This document shows positions 1 through 7,543 of a stretch of 47,570 nt of DNA, piece by piece (the stretch's first letter is position 1; the number at the start of each line of letters is the position of its first letter). The DNA is taken from contig NZ_JAKZAL010000030.1 of NCBI RefSeq assembly GCF_022538115.1, positions 1 through 47,570 of the forward strand. The letters are read 5' to 3'. Made by a program: the position numbers and the translations under genes. This DNA is from Cognataquiflexum rubidum. Its GTDB lineage: Bacteria; Bacteroidota; Bacteroidia; Cytophagales; Cyclobacteriaceae. The notes under the pieces were generated by a model. That model searched no databases, was not told the origin of the DNA, and worked only from the letters and a program-made list of their open reading frames with translations.

Positions 1-85
1 TGGAAAATGTGTGACAAACTCGAAGATGTTCATGGCTTTATGTATTTTTATCCAAGAAACATCATCGAATCCACTCACAAAAACC

Positions 86-113
86 TTTGACACCAGTTGA
101 CAAACTATATTTG
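86..113 (+). promoter_or_regulatory. Possible Bacteroidota-type promoter
   Basis: TTTG at 86-89 is followed after 16 bases by TATATTTG at 106-113, which matches the Bacteroidota -7 consensus TAnnTTTG. The spacing is slightly short for that promoter class. Nothing that clearly codes for protein lies downstream before the terminator at 537-572, so the transcript, if real, could be non-coding. Confidence 0.3.
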
Positions 114-231
114 GATACGTGTAGGATTCCGAAGAGTCAGAATTTTTTTTTAGTTTACGATTGAATGTGCTTTCTAAAATTAACTTTATTGATGTTCTCA
201 AGGCTTCAGGAAATCGATCATTCATTTTAAC

Positions 232-336
232 AGCTACTTTTTTTCTTGGCAAAAAAAGTAGCCAAAAAAGTCAAGACGGCAGAATCCTATCCACTCACAA
301 GGCCCATGCCGGCCCGGTCCGCCGTCATTCCTCCCC
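232..336 (+). repeat. 105-bp dispersed repeat, copy 1
   Basis: This segment is nearly identical to 39797-39901 and lies in the same orientation. It opens with a perfect 12-bp inverted repeat (GCTACTTTTTTT at 233-244, its complement at 251-262, six-base loop). A GC-rich part containing GCCGGCCCGGTCCGCCGTCA follows. It has no coding capacity of its own and behaves as a short non-coding repeat, possibly a MITE-like or REP-like unit. Confidence 0.8.
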
Positions 337-536
337 GCTTCGTAAATATTGGATTCAGTTGTAATTATAAAATTTCGAAAACAGACGTACAGATACAACA
401 ATAAAGATGCTCATCTTATTTATAGCAGTTATCGTCAAAGACAATAGGCGCTGGAATTGACCTTCATCATTGATGGATGACAAGCTTTATTAATTTGCCA
501 AAAAATTACATTCTTTGGTTGGTTTAGATTAATGAA

Positions 537-572
537 AAAGGGAATCAATCTGATTCCCTTTATTTTTTTTTA
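537..572 (+). terminator. Rho-independent terminator without an obvious upstream gene
   Basis: An 11-bp perfect stem (AAAGGGAATCA at 537-547, complement at 551-561) with a three-base loop is followed by a run of T. Orientation is plus strand. No recognisable gene lies in the 536 bases before it, so it ends either a transcript entering the window or a small RNA. Confidence 0.75.
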
Positions 573-728
573 ATATTTTTTATTGATCGGGTTTTGAGAC
601 CAAATCCATTTATTTCAGGCTGAATTTCATTTTTTATTTCATTTAACTATTCATTTATAAAATATTATTTATCAGTGACTTATGATGGTTTGATAAATCT
701 TTTGCTGGCACTTGTTTTTTTATTTTCC

Positions 729-813
729 CCGAGTAATTTTGTTACTCATGAGTAAAATATTTACTCGGTTTTGCAAGGTCTTTTGCTGGGACTGAAAGGG
801 CGAAGCTGGGTTG
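729..813. promoter_or_regulatory. Double palindrome element, copy 1 (candidate operator or RNA hairpins)
   Basis: Two adjacent 17-bp inverted repeats, GAGTAA-N5-TTACTC at 731-747 and at 750-766, are spaced 19 bp start to start and joined by AT. A conserved tail around GAAAGGGCGAAGCTGGG follows at about 794-810. A second copy with the same organisation lies at 6761-6843. The element sits about 150 bp upstream of the winged-helix gene at 913. It could be a binding site for a dimeric regulator or a pair of short RNA hairpins. Confidence 0.5.
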
Positions 814-912
814 TTTTGGCTAATAGCTAATGGTTATTGGTTACTAAAAACCTTGAACAGTTTCATTTTTAAATAGTGGCATTGTTGCCCTTAACATTAT
901 TTTATCAACAAA

Positions 913-1416
913 ATGCTTGACTCACTCGTCACCTCCAAAACACGCGTCAAACTTCTTCTGAAGTTTTTTTCACACAACAATTCGAGTTACCTGCGTTCTC
1001 TTGCCAAGGAGTTTGATGAATCCACCAATGCTGTCCGTGTGGAACTTAACCGGCTGACAGATGCCGGATTGCTGACTTCTGGGGATGAGGGAAAAACCAA
1101 AATGTACCGGGCCAACAATGCGCATCCTTTCTCTCAGGAAATCAGAAACATGGTATCGAAATTCCTGGGATTGGATCAATTGCTGGAACAGGTCGTACAA
1201 AGGCTGGGCAATGTGGAGAAAGCATATATCATCGGGGATTATGCGAAGGGGATTGATTCGGGAACCATAGAATTGATCTTGATCGGCAGGGATATAGACT
1301 TGGAATACCTTGATTTTCTTGTGAACAAAACTTACGATAAAGTAAAAAGGAGGATTAAGGTTTCTGTATTGGAAGAGGAAATAGAAGAGGTGGGGGGATT
1401 GCTGGTGTTTGGGTAA
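913..1416 (+). CDS. Winged-helix regulator fused to a degenerate nucleotidyltransferase-like domain
   Basis: The 167-residue protein has two parts. Residues about 10-75 form a winged helix-turn-helix (a YLRSLAKEF helix, then the recognition-helix region NAVRVELNRLTDAGLL, then a KTKMYRAN wing), so DNA binding is expected. Residues about 100-140 resemble the start of an MNT/Pol-beta nucleotidyltransferase fold: GDYAKG (108-113) sits where GSxAxG is normal. TIEL (118-121) stands where the catalytic SDxDL should be, so both metal-binding Asp are missing and catalysis is unlikely. Similar wHTH-nucleotidyltransferase proteins occur at the head of Bacteroidota polysaccharide loci. A regulatory role for this locus is inference. 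The double palindrome upstream is a candidate site for autoregulation. Confidence 0.7.
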   Translation: MLDSLVTSKTRVKLLLKFFSHNNSSYLRSLAKEFDESTNAVRVELNRLTDAGLLTSGDEGKTKMYRANNAHPFSQEIRNMVSKFLGLDQLLEQVVQRLGNVEKAYIIGDYAKGIDSGTIELILIGRDIDLEYLDFLVNKTYDKVKRRIKVSVLEEEIEEVGGLLVFG

Positions 1417-1640
1417 AAAATAGATATTTGTGGATATTGGATATTGATTGATATTAATTCGACAGTGGATACTTGTGGATATTGGATATTTATTGATATT
1501 AATTTGAAATTGGATATTTGTTGATATTGGATATTCGTGGATATTGGTTGATATTAATTTGAAAGTGGATATTGGTTGAAATTGGATATTGATTGATATT
1601 AACTTGAAAAGGGATATTAGTGGATACTGGATATTCATGG
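1417..1640. repeat. AT-rich tandem array built from GGATATTGGATATTGATTGATATTAA-like units
   Basis: About 220 bases directly after the wHTH gene consist of degenerate units of the words TGGATATT, GGTTGATATTAA and TTGAAA in changing order. The minus strand reads as low-complexity peptide rich in Asn-Ile-Tyr-Pro-Ser, which I take as a by-product of the repeat and not a gene. The rest of the gap (1641-1767) shows no feature. Confidence 0.75.
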
Positions 1641-1767
1641 ATATTATTGGGAAGGGGAACGGACAACAGAATTGAAAAAATAAACTGGATTTGGAATTCA
1701 GGCCTATATGGGTCATTATTGCAAAGCCCAAATTCAAAGATTACGACCAAAATAACCCAAGCATAAC

Positions 1768-3225
1768 TTGATAAGATTTACGCTGATTGCAGTTCTGGCC
1801 ACGATTGTCGTGTTTCAGATTACCGGAGAAAAAGTACCTGTCAACGAAGGAGCGATGGGAGATGGGGTGTTTTTCAGGGAAGTGGCAAGAAACTTTCTGG
1901 AAGACGTAGAGGAAGGGGGTTACAATGTTTTTCAGATGCAAAGGGTAATGCCTTTTGCTTTTGTCAATGTCTTGTTTGGTGCCCTGGAAATCCTCAAAAG
2001 CAATGACAACCTCATGCGTGGCATGTTGGTGTTGCATTTTGTGTTTTTAGGTTTTGGGGTATATTGGTACTTCTCTTTGGCCAGCAAACTCCGGCTTGGA
2101 GATGGCCTTACTATCCTGGGGTTTGTATTGGTTTTTGCAAACTTTGCCGTGCTTAAGGATCCTTGGTACAACCCTTTTTCCACCGATTTGGCCACTTTGG
2201 TACTTGGTATAGCCCAAGCCAATTATTTCATCAAGTTTAACAGACAAAAACTCTTTTTGGTCTCCATCATTGCAGGATTTGTATGGCCCACGATGATGCT
2301 GACAGGCTTGTTGCTGATCTTTTTACCAAGTGATCCGCTGGTGGTTTTCATTAAGGAAAGGCCAAAGTCTTTCTTTCCTGTGCTTGCCTCGCTCGTCATG
2401 CTGGTGTTTTTGGCAGTTGTCAGCGTGATAACAGGGAGGTTTGATTGGGAGAATACTTGGGTTACACTCTTGCATGTTGCTTCGATCTTCACGCTTGTGT
2501 TCTTTGTTTTTGCCATTATGGTCAGGAATCCGATCGACTGGTCGAAGAGTTATACCCTGGTTTTGCAAAAAATAAAATCCCAAAAAATGTGGCGGTTTGC
2601 AGGGATACTATTTATGTATCTCCTTGTAGTTTTCCTATTGTCAGGGAGCAATGGTTCTTTGAACATGGTGGCGATGGTGCAGTCCCTGGTCAAGGATACG
2701 TTGCGGTTTCCGGGGGATTTTCTGTTTGGCCACATGATGTTCTATGGATTTTTGATTCCTCTGTCTCTTGCGTTTTTTCCGAGGATGATAAAGGAAGCCG
2801 CGAAGTTGGGGATGGGGATGATGGCGGTGAGTATCCTGATGTTGTTATTCTTTGTTCATCCAGAGTCGAGGCTTTTGCTGGCTTTTTTACCATTTATGGT
2901 GGTACTGTTATTGAAGTCGGTCAGGCGGTATAGGATTGTGAACAAGGATGTGATTGTCATCAGTGTGGTCAATATTTTGATGTCGGCTTTTTGGCTGCCG
3001 CTGAATGTGGCCGGAATGGAGGAAGCTTTGGGGCTCGGCCACCAAGAAATGTATGATTTTCCCGCCCAAAGGTATTGGATGCATTTTGGGAATATGATGT
3101 CTTTTGAAGTGTATGTAGTGGCAGGTCTGGTTTTTGTGGGGCTGCTGATATTGGCTTATAGGGGCAAAGTCAGGTATAAGCGAGAGGAATATGTGAGGGG
3201 ACGGTCGGTTGCTGCTAAAATTTAA
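1768..3225 (+). CDS. Polytopic membrane protein, possibly GT-C-like
   Basis: The 485-residue protein is almost entirely hydrophobic, with roughly ten or more predicted membrane segments. A soluble loop follows the first segment (residues about 20-60, containing GAMGDGVFFREVARNF) and the C-terminus is basic. A large acidic loop after the first helix is common in GT-C glycosyltransferases, but I see no diagnostic DxD or DE pair that would settle it. No flippase-like repeat pattern is visible. The start used is a TTG at 1768; no good ATG lies nearer the first helix, so the exact start is uncertain. Role in the polysaccharide locus is inferred only from position. Confidence 0.6.
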   Translation: MIRFTLIAVLATIVVFQITGEKVPVNEGAMGDGVFFREVARNFLEDVEEGGYNVFQMQRVMPFAFVNVLFGALEILKSNDNLMRGMLVLHFVFLGFGVYWYFSLASKLRLGDGLTILGFVLVFANFAVLKDPWYNPFSTDLATLVLGIAQANYFIKFNRQKLFLVSIIAGFVWPTMMLTGLLLIFLPSDPLVVFIKERPKSFFPVLASLVMLVFLAVVSVITGRFDWENTWVTLLHVASIFTLVFFVFAIMVRNPIDWSKSYTLVLQKIKSQKMWRFAGILFMYLLVVFLLSGSNGSLNMVAMVQSLVKDTLRFPGDFLFGHMMFYGFLIPLSLAFFPRMIKEAAKLGMGMMAVSILMLLFFVHPESRLLLAFLPFMVVLLLKSVRRYRIVNKDVIVISVVNILMSAFWLPLNVAGMEEALGLGHQEMYDFPAQRYWMHFGNMMSFEVYVVAGLVFVGLLILAYRGKVRYKREEYVRGRSVAAKI

Positions 3226-3235
3226 GGCCACAGAG

Positions 3236-3490
3236 GTGAATTCCTGAGAACTCGCAAAAAGTTTCTCACAAAGACACAAAGGCACAAAGGGTAATTTCTC
3301 GCAAAGACGCGAAGGCGCAAAAAGTATCTCACAAAGACACAAAGGATTGTTTCTCGCAAAGACGCAAAGACGCAAAAAGTATCTCACAAAGACACAAAGG
3401 CACAAAGGGTAATTTCTCGCAAAGACGCTAGAAGTAATTTTCCCGCAAAGGCACAAAGACGCAAAAAGTATCTCATAAAGGAGCAAAGAG
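3236..3490. repeat. Degenerate array of CGCAAAGACGCAAAGG / CACAAAGACACAAAGG words
   Basis: Units of about 55-65 bases beginning TCTCACAAAGACACAAAGG and continuing TTTCTCGCAAAGACGC recur three to four times. Related CACAGAGGGCACAGAGG and CGCTAAGGTTTCGCAAAGG words fill 41640-42600. The units are direct but vary in length and have no constant spacer, so this is not a CRISPR array. No gene is present. Confidence 0.8.
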
Positions 3491-3502
3491 TAATAAAATG
3501 AA

Positions 3503-3679
3503 ATGTATGTACACAATTATGCCAGTAGATTGGATATCCATTTAAATTTTTGTCTGAAGACTGAAATATCCGGTACATCCCTGCCCGATGACAGGCGGGG
3601 GTCTTCCGACTTCCGTCTTCCGTCTTCCGTCCCCATGAAGAAGAAAATAGGGTTACTGGCAAAGAAGCGTATATCCATG
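3503..3679 (-). repeat. Dispersed repeat, copy A, inverted relative to 47325-47474
   Basis: This 177-bp segment is the reverse complement of 47325-47474 with scattered substitutions and one 27-bp length difference. The extra 27 bases contain the short imperfect palindrome CCTGCCCGATGACAGGCGGG. On the minus strand the repeat carries an open frame of 53 codons (3678 to 3517) starting MDIRFFASN and ending FKWISNLLA; the other copy keeps the same frame. Whether the peptide is ever made is unknown. Confidence 0.75.
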
Positions 3680-3789
3680 TAAATTGAACCACAAAGGAAC
3701 AAAAACTAAAAGTTCTGATTTTTTTAGCTGAACCACTTGAATTTAATCATCATCTCGCAATCGCAGCAACCGGACTTCACCTGTCCTGA

Positions 3790-4773
3790 ATGCTGATTTT
3801 CATCAATACCCTTATGCAAAGCCATTTCCATTCTAAATCCCCCATTACATTGTTAGAAATAAAAACATATACCCCATCAGATTTTGATGCCTGGAATGAG
3901 CTGGTTGAAAACAGTTCCAATGGGGTATTTCTTCATTCCAGAAACTTTATGGATTACCATAAAGACCGATTCACGGATGTTTCTCTTATGGTCTACCAAG
4001 GAGGGGAACTTCGCGCTGTACTTCCCGGCAATCGCCATGAAAAGAATTTCTTGTCCCATCAGGGGCTGACATTCGGCGGTTGGATATTCCAAAGAGGAAT
4101 TGGTCCCACTATCCAAGAGGAGATCATCCAAATATCCTTAAATTACCTGTTTGAACAGGGATTTACCCGGGTTCGGGTCAAGCCTGTACCGGAATTTTAC
4201 CATGCCGAAAAGCTTGACAACGATGCCCTGATGCTCTCTGCAGGAGGGGCCTTGGTCGATGAGGATCCCAACTATGCCATCGAATTGCCCAAGGTTATCT
4301 CTGACCGGGGCAAAAGATGGGGAGTCCAAAAGGCCATGAACAAAGGCATCCACATCGAGGAGGATGACGGATTTGTGACTTTCTGGGATGAAATCCTGAT
4401 GCCATACCACAGGCAGGTTTTGGGTTATGAACCTGTCCATACTTTGGCCGAAATAGAATACCTGGCTACGAATAATCCCACCAAGATCCGGCAGTTCAAT
4501 GCTTATCACAAAGGCGAGATACTTGCCGGTGTAACCGTTTTTGTCCATCCTGAGGTGGCACGCACCCAATACATCGCCTCTACTGATGAAGGCCGTAAAA
4601 ATAGGGCTGTGGATCTGCTGATAGGGTATCTGATGCGCAATATCGGTGAAAAATACATTGACCTCGGTGGCGTGACCGACCCAAAAACAGGCTTACCAAA
4701 AGAAAGCCTCGTGCAATGGAAAGAAAGTTTTGGCGGGGAGTTGTATGTGGGGAAGGTTTGGGAATTTTGTTAA
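3790..4773 (+). CDS. FemAB/GNAT-like acyltransferase
   Basis: The protein has up to 327 residues. It shows the pattern of the FemAB/GNAT_6 group: N-terminal FDAWNELVENSSNGVFLHS (target-binding region), and a C-terminal half with IASTDEGRKNRAVDLL, KYIDLGGVTDPKTG and LVQWKESFGGELY, which match the acyl-donor fold and the FGG signature near the end. Such proteins transfer acyl or aminoacyl groups to cell-wall or polysaccharide intermediates. The true start may be the TTG at 3850, which gives MLEIKTYTPSDFDAW; the 20 residues before it look non-conserved. It stands alone between repeat regions. The substrate cannot be read from the sequence. Confidence 0.7.
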   Translation: MLIFINTLMQSHFHSKSPITLLEIKTYTPSDFDAWNELVENSSNGVFLHSRNFMDYHKDRFTDVSLMVYQGGELRAVLPGNRHEKNFLSHQGLTFGGWIFQRGIGPTIQEEIIQISLNYLFEQGFTRVRVKPVPEFYHAEKLDNDALMLSAGGALVDEDPNYAIELPKVISDRGKRWGVQKAMNKGIHIEEDDGFVTFWDEILMPYHRQVLGYEPVHTLAEIEYLATNNPTKIRQFNAYHKGEILAGVTVFVHPEVARTQYIASTDEGRKNRAVDLLIGYLMRNIGEKYIDLGGVTDPKTGLPKESLVQWKESFGGELYVGKVWEFC

Positions 4774-4880
4774 TTCAGAATTATGAATTATGAATGTAGA
4801 ATTATCAGTGAAGAATGAATAATAAGGAATTAGGAATGAAGAATGCAGAAAGCAGAATTATGAATTAATAATGAAGGGGA
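4774..4880. repeat. AATTATGAATTATGAA-type low-complexity repeat
   Basis: Short degenerate units (AGAATTATGAATTA, GAAGAATGAATAA) separate two convergent genes. The same type of unit recurs at about 5305-5390 (opposite sense) and 41140-41310. Confidence 0.65.
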
Positions 4881-5231
4881 TTAGCGGTTGTTTTTGGAGG
4901 AAATGAGGATTGAGTTCAGAATCTTGATGATCTCTTCAATTTCAGATTGCAAAAAGATGAAGTCTGGATGGTCACGGATTAATTCTTTCCGATTTAGTAA
5001 TTTAATCCAATAGGCTGTTTCCCGTGCTTCCTTGGAGGCAATAGAGATTTTTGAAATAAAGTCATTTTTTGATTGCGCGGCTTGGGCTTCCACCACATTT
5101 GCACCAATGGAAGTACCTGAACCAACAATTTGGTCCGCTAACCTGTTATGGTTTTTTTCGCGAAGGAAGAAATATATATTCAGTATTTTTTCAGCAAAAA
5201 TAAAGCTTTTGTCAACGATAGGATTTTTCAT
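4881..5231 (-). CDS. Four-helix bundle protein (23S rRNA intervening-sequence protein family)
   Basis: The 116-residue protein matches the small four-helix-bundle family (TIGR02436 / S23 type). It has an N-terminal helix with FAEKILNIYFFLRE, the conserved loop LADQIVGSGTSIGANVVEAQAA (residues about 32-53), then the helix FISKISIASKEARETAYWIKLL and a C-terminal helix ending in ILISS. Members occur inside 23S rRNA intervening sequences or as isolated genes in accessory regions and probably act through oligomerisation or nucleic-acid contact; the function is not established. It is oriented opposite to its neighbour at 3790 and is bordered by AATTATGAATTA repeats on both sides, so it may have arrived with them. 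Confidence 0.85.
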   Translation of the reverse strand: MKNPIVDKSFIFAEKILNIYFFLREKNHNRLADQIVGSGTSIGANVVEAQAAQSKNDFISKISIASKEARETAYWIKLLNRKELIRDHPDFIFLQSEIEEIIKILNSILISSKNNR

Positions 5232-5388
5232 ATTAGGAAGTTATCCCACTAAAATAATAAACGCACAATCAAGCATTGATCAATTAAACGTTTAAAATCG
5301 GATAATATCATTCCTCATTCTGAATTTATCACTCATCATTCTTAATTGATCACTCTTCATTCATCATTCTGAATTCATCATTCTTGAT

Positions 5389-6081
5389 TCACCTAAGTTC
5401 CATATTAATCTCATCCCCCTTATGGATTTCGGCGGCGAGTTTGAAGTAGAGGTGGCGGTTGTATTTGTCGTTGATGAGGATGCTGTCTTCCACTTTTTGG
5501 GCATTTTCCAGGTCGTCAATGGACAGGGTGTCGAGCCATTTGGAGGCATTGATTTCAAAAATGATGGAAGGATTGATGGTCCTGTCGGAGGTGAAGGAAA
5601 GCATAGGCGAATTGTCAGTGTTCATTTCCAAGTCGAATCTTGGCTTTGCTCCGAAAAGTTCGATCGTCACAGGAATCAGTTCACAGGTGCTGCTGTAGTA
5701 AGAGGCGGTGATGTAGACGGATGGGTTGTCAAGATGGTCTGACAAGTGGATGCCAAATCCCAACCTGTCGTAATTGCCTTCGGGGATATTGAGAAAAAAA
5801 TCCTCTGTGTCATCGGATTTGTCGAAATACACTTTTTTGACTTCATTGAATTCAATCTCCAGGTTCTTTTTGAATTTACTGGTTTCATTCTCCCCGCCCA
5901 CATTGAGTTCTAATTTTTTGATGCAGATAAACCCTTCATGGATGATGATTTTGGGTTTGTGCGGTGGAAAAACATCCAAATCTCCCTCATACTTGTCTGT
6001 CAAGACAAAGGCTAGGCCTATAAAGCTTTCGTCAAGCTGGTGCTGAAAGTAATCGTGGGCACGGTACTGGATTATGAGCAT
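5389..6081 (-). CDS. Unrecognised soluble protein
   Basis: The 230-residue protein has no signal peptide, lipobox or membrane segment. The start is MLIIQYRAHDYFQ at 6081. The composition (alternating hydrophobic residues, many Asp/Asn, segments such as KIIIHEGFICIKKLELNVGG, SVYITASYYSST, IPVTIELFG) suggests a beta-rich fold, perhaps a beta-sandwich. Coding is supported by length and by normal amino-acid composition compared with the other frames. I do not recognise a family. It lies in the same direction as the four-helix-bundle gene about 160 bp downstream, separated by low-complexity repeat. Confidence 0.55.
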   Translation of the reverse strand: MLIIQYRAHDYFQHQLDESFIGLAFVLTDKYEGDLDVFPPHKPKIIIHEGFICIKKLELNVGGENETSKFKKNLEIEFNEVKKVYFDKSDDTEDFFLNIPEGNYDRLGFGIHLSDHLDNPSVYITASYYSSTCELIPVTIELFGAKPRFDLEMNTDNSPMLSFTSDRTINPSIIFEINASKWLDTLSIDDLENAQKVEDSILINDKYNRHLYFKLAAEIHKGDEINMELR

Positions 6082-6760
6082 ATTAGGGGAATTAAGTCGG
6101 AATTACGATTTACGAAGTAGGATTTACGAATTACGAAGTGGTAGGTAAGAAGTAAAAGGTGAGAGGTGGGGAGTCCGATGACGGATGACCGATGTGACGG
6201 AGCGCATATCTAGGGTTTCCGAAAAGGAATTAGGAAGTTGGAAGTCAGAGGTAAGAAGTAAAAGTTGAGAGGTGGAGAGTCCGATGACGGATGAAACAGA
6301 GGTCTTAAAATCGAGGATGTCGGAAAAGGGATGCGTGTGTGAAGTGCGGTCATAGCTTTGCGAGATGAGGGTAATGGATTCATAATTATCTTCCTGCGAA
6401 TACAACTCTATAACAACGAAGGGAAAACATTATTCGCATAAAACTTCGAATTTAAAAGTTCAATTTTGGTGCCAAGAAATAGTAATTATCTCACATTTAA
6501 TAATTGGAATTGACCTGTAAGCAATTCTGAAAGGCATTTTTGGGAATGGGGTTTTTGGACAAAAAAATATTCAATAAAAGTCTGAAAAATAATTGATTAT
6601 ATAATTTTTGATAAAAATCCATTTAATGGTGTGAAATACATTTTAGAAATATCCACTCGCATTTTATTTAGGACAAAGATTTTATCAAAAAAATGGGCCT
6701 GATGGCAGGTATTTTTTCAGCGGCGAAAATGTTTTTTGAGGGTTTGCAAATCCCGATTGC

Positions 6761-6843
6761 CCGAGTAATTTTGTTACTCATGAGTAATTTTTGTACTCAG
6801 TCGGATGTCCTTGGATGGGATTGAAGGGGCGAAGCTGTGTTTA
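6761..6843. promoter_or_regulatory. Double palindrome element, copy 2
   Basis: GAGTAATTTTGTTACTC at 6763-6779 and GAGTAATTTTTGTACTC at 6782-6798 repeat the arrangement at 731-766 with the same 19-bp period and the same AT joint. The tail TGGGATTGAAGGGGCGAAGCT (about 6816-6836) is also shared. This copy lies about 0.7 kb before the first gene of the long operon. Its second arm pair is less perfect than in copy 1. Confidence 0.5.
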
Positions 6844-6884
6844 AGGGGAATCTTGTGAGGTAGGGGAATCCGTTGGGGGGTTGT

Positions 6885-7205
6885 AATTGTTGTCGGGTTG
6901 TCAAGTTGTCTGCTTCGCGTTGTCAGGTTGTCGGGTTGTAGCGTCACCCTGAGGTACGAAGGGTCTCCTTCCAGTGGTTGTAATTGTTCTAGTTGTTGTA
7001 ATGGTTGTCGCGTTGTCAGGTTGTCAAGTTATCGGCTTGGTACTTGGTACATGATACTTAGTACTAACTGTTGTCGGGTTGTCGGGCGTCACCCTGAGGA
7101 ACGAAGGGTCTCTTGGAGGTGGTTGTAATGGTTCTAGTTGTTGTAGTGGTTGTAATGGTTATAGGGTTGGGGCTTGGTACTTGGTACATAATACTTGGTT
7201 CTAAT
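6885..7205. repeat. GTTGTCGGGTTGTC / TTGTAATTGTT repeat with CACCCTGAGGAACGAAGGG units
   Basis: Low-complexity sequence of short G/T-rich words interrupted by two copies of CACCCTGAGG(A/T)ACGAAGGGTCTC (about 6944 and 7088) and by CTTGGTACTTGGTACATAATAC. The same family reappears at 36945-37230 (opposite strand) and 45995-46555. No gene. Confidence 0.8.
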
Positions 7206-7543
7206 TGCCCTTTTTTCTCGCTTTTAGACACCCTTTTAAGATTCTTAGAAAAGTGATACGTTTTCTAGGAAATTGGTCGAAAGGTAACGAATGGGTAAGG
7301 AGGGGGTAACGTATGGGTAGGGGAAGGGTAGGAGAAGGGTAACGGAACATTCCCGAAAAAGGCCAGATTTGGCGAAAAAAATATGGTTATTTATAAAAAA
7401 GTATGATTTTTTAAATTTAGGGAATTTTGAAAATCTAATAGAAAATTTATAAAAAGAAGTCTTTTTACCCTGATAAACCTAGCTTGTTTAAATTTTGTTG
7501 ATGAAAGCCGATAGAACACTTTTCTGAACTGAAAGATATTCAA

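Larger units (their letters stand above)
1..912. other. Gene-free left edge of the window
   Basis: I see no convincing protein gene here. The only sizeable open frame (161-364) runs through a dispersed repeat and has no family features. The stretch holds a possible promoter (86-113), a 105-bp repeat (232-336), a strong terminator (537-572) and a double palindrome (729-813). The segment 573-728 is AT-rich and shows nothing I can name. Confidence 0.6.
6082..7543. other. 1.46-kb gene-free stretch before the long operon
   Basis: No gene is visible. 6085-6400 holds a degenerate direct duplication (period about 106 bp, a GGTAAGAAGTAAAAG word at 6143 and again at 6249). 6406-6760 is plain AT-rich sequence. 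6761-6843 is the second double palindrome. 6885-7205 is GTTGTCGGGTTGTC / GGTTGTAATTGTT low-complexity repeat with copies of CACCCTGAGGAACGAAGGG. 7284-7345 has several GGGTAAC words. The leader of the operon is probably in 7346-7543, but I cannot place a promoter with confidence. Confidence 0.6.

Noticed and set aside
161-364. 67-codon open frame near the left edge
   Set aside because: It runs through the 105-bp dispersed repeat, has no family features and a poor composition.
970-1737. Long minus-strand frame of 255 codons
   Set aside because: It reads antisense through the wHTH gene and then through the AT-rich tandem array, giving repetitive Asn-Ile-Tyr-Pro peptide; a by-product of the repeat.
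3236-3490. Possible CRISPR array
   Set aside because: Units vary in length, have no unique spacers of constant size and lack nearby cas genes; the words belong to a dispersed low-complexity family.
2908-3516. Minus-strand frame of 202 codons with LCLCEKL-type repeats
   Set aside because: Composed of the CGCAAAGACGC repeat and antisense to the end of the membrane protein gene.
5422-5742. Plus-strand frame opposite the unrecognised protein gene
   Set aside because: Shadow of the 5389-6081 gene; shorter and with less protein-like composition.
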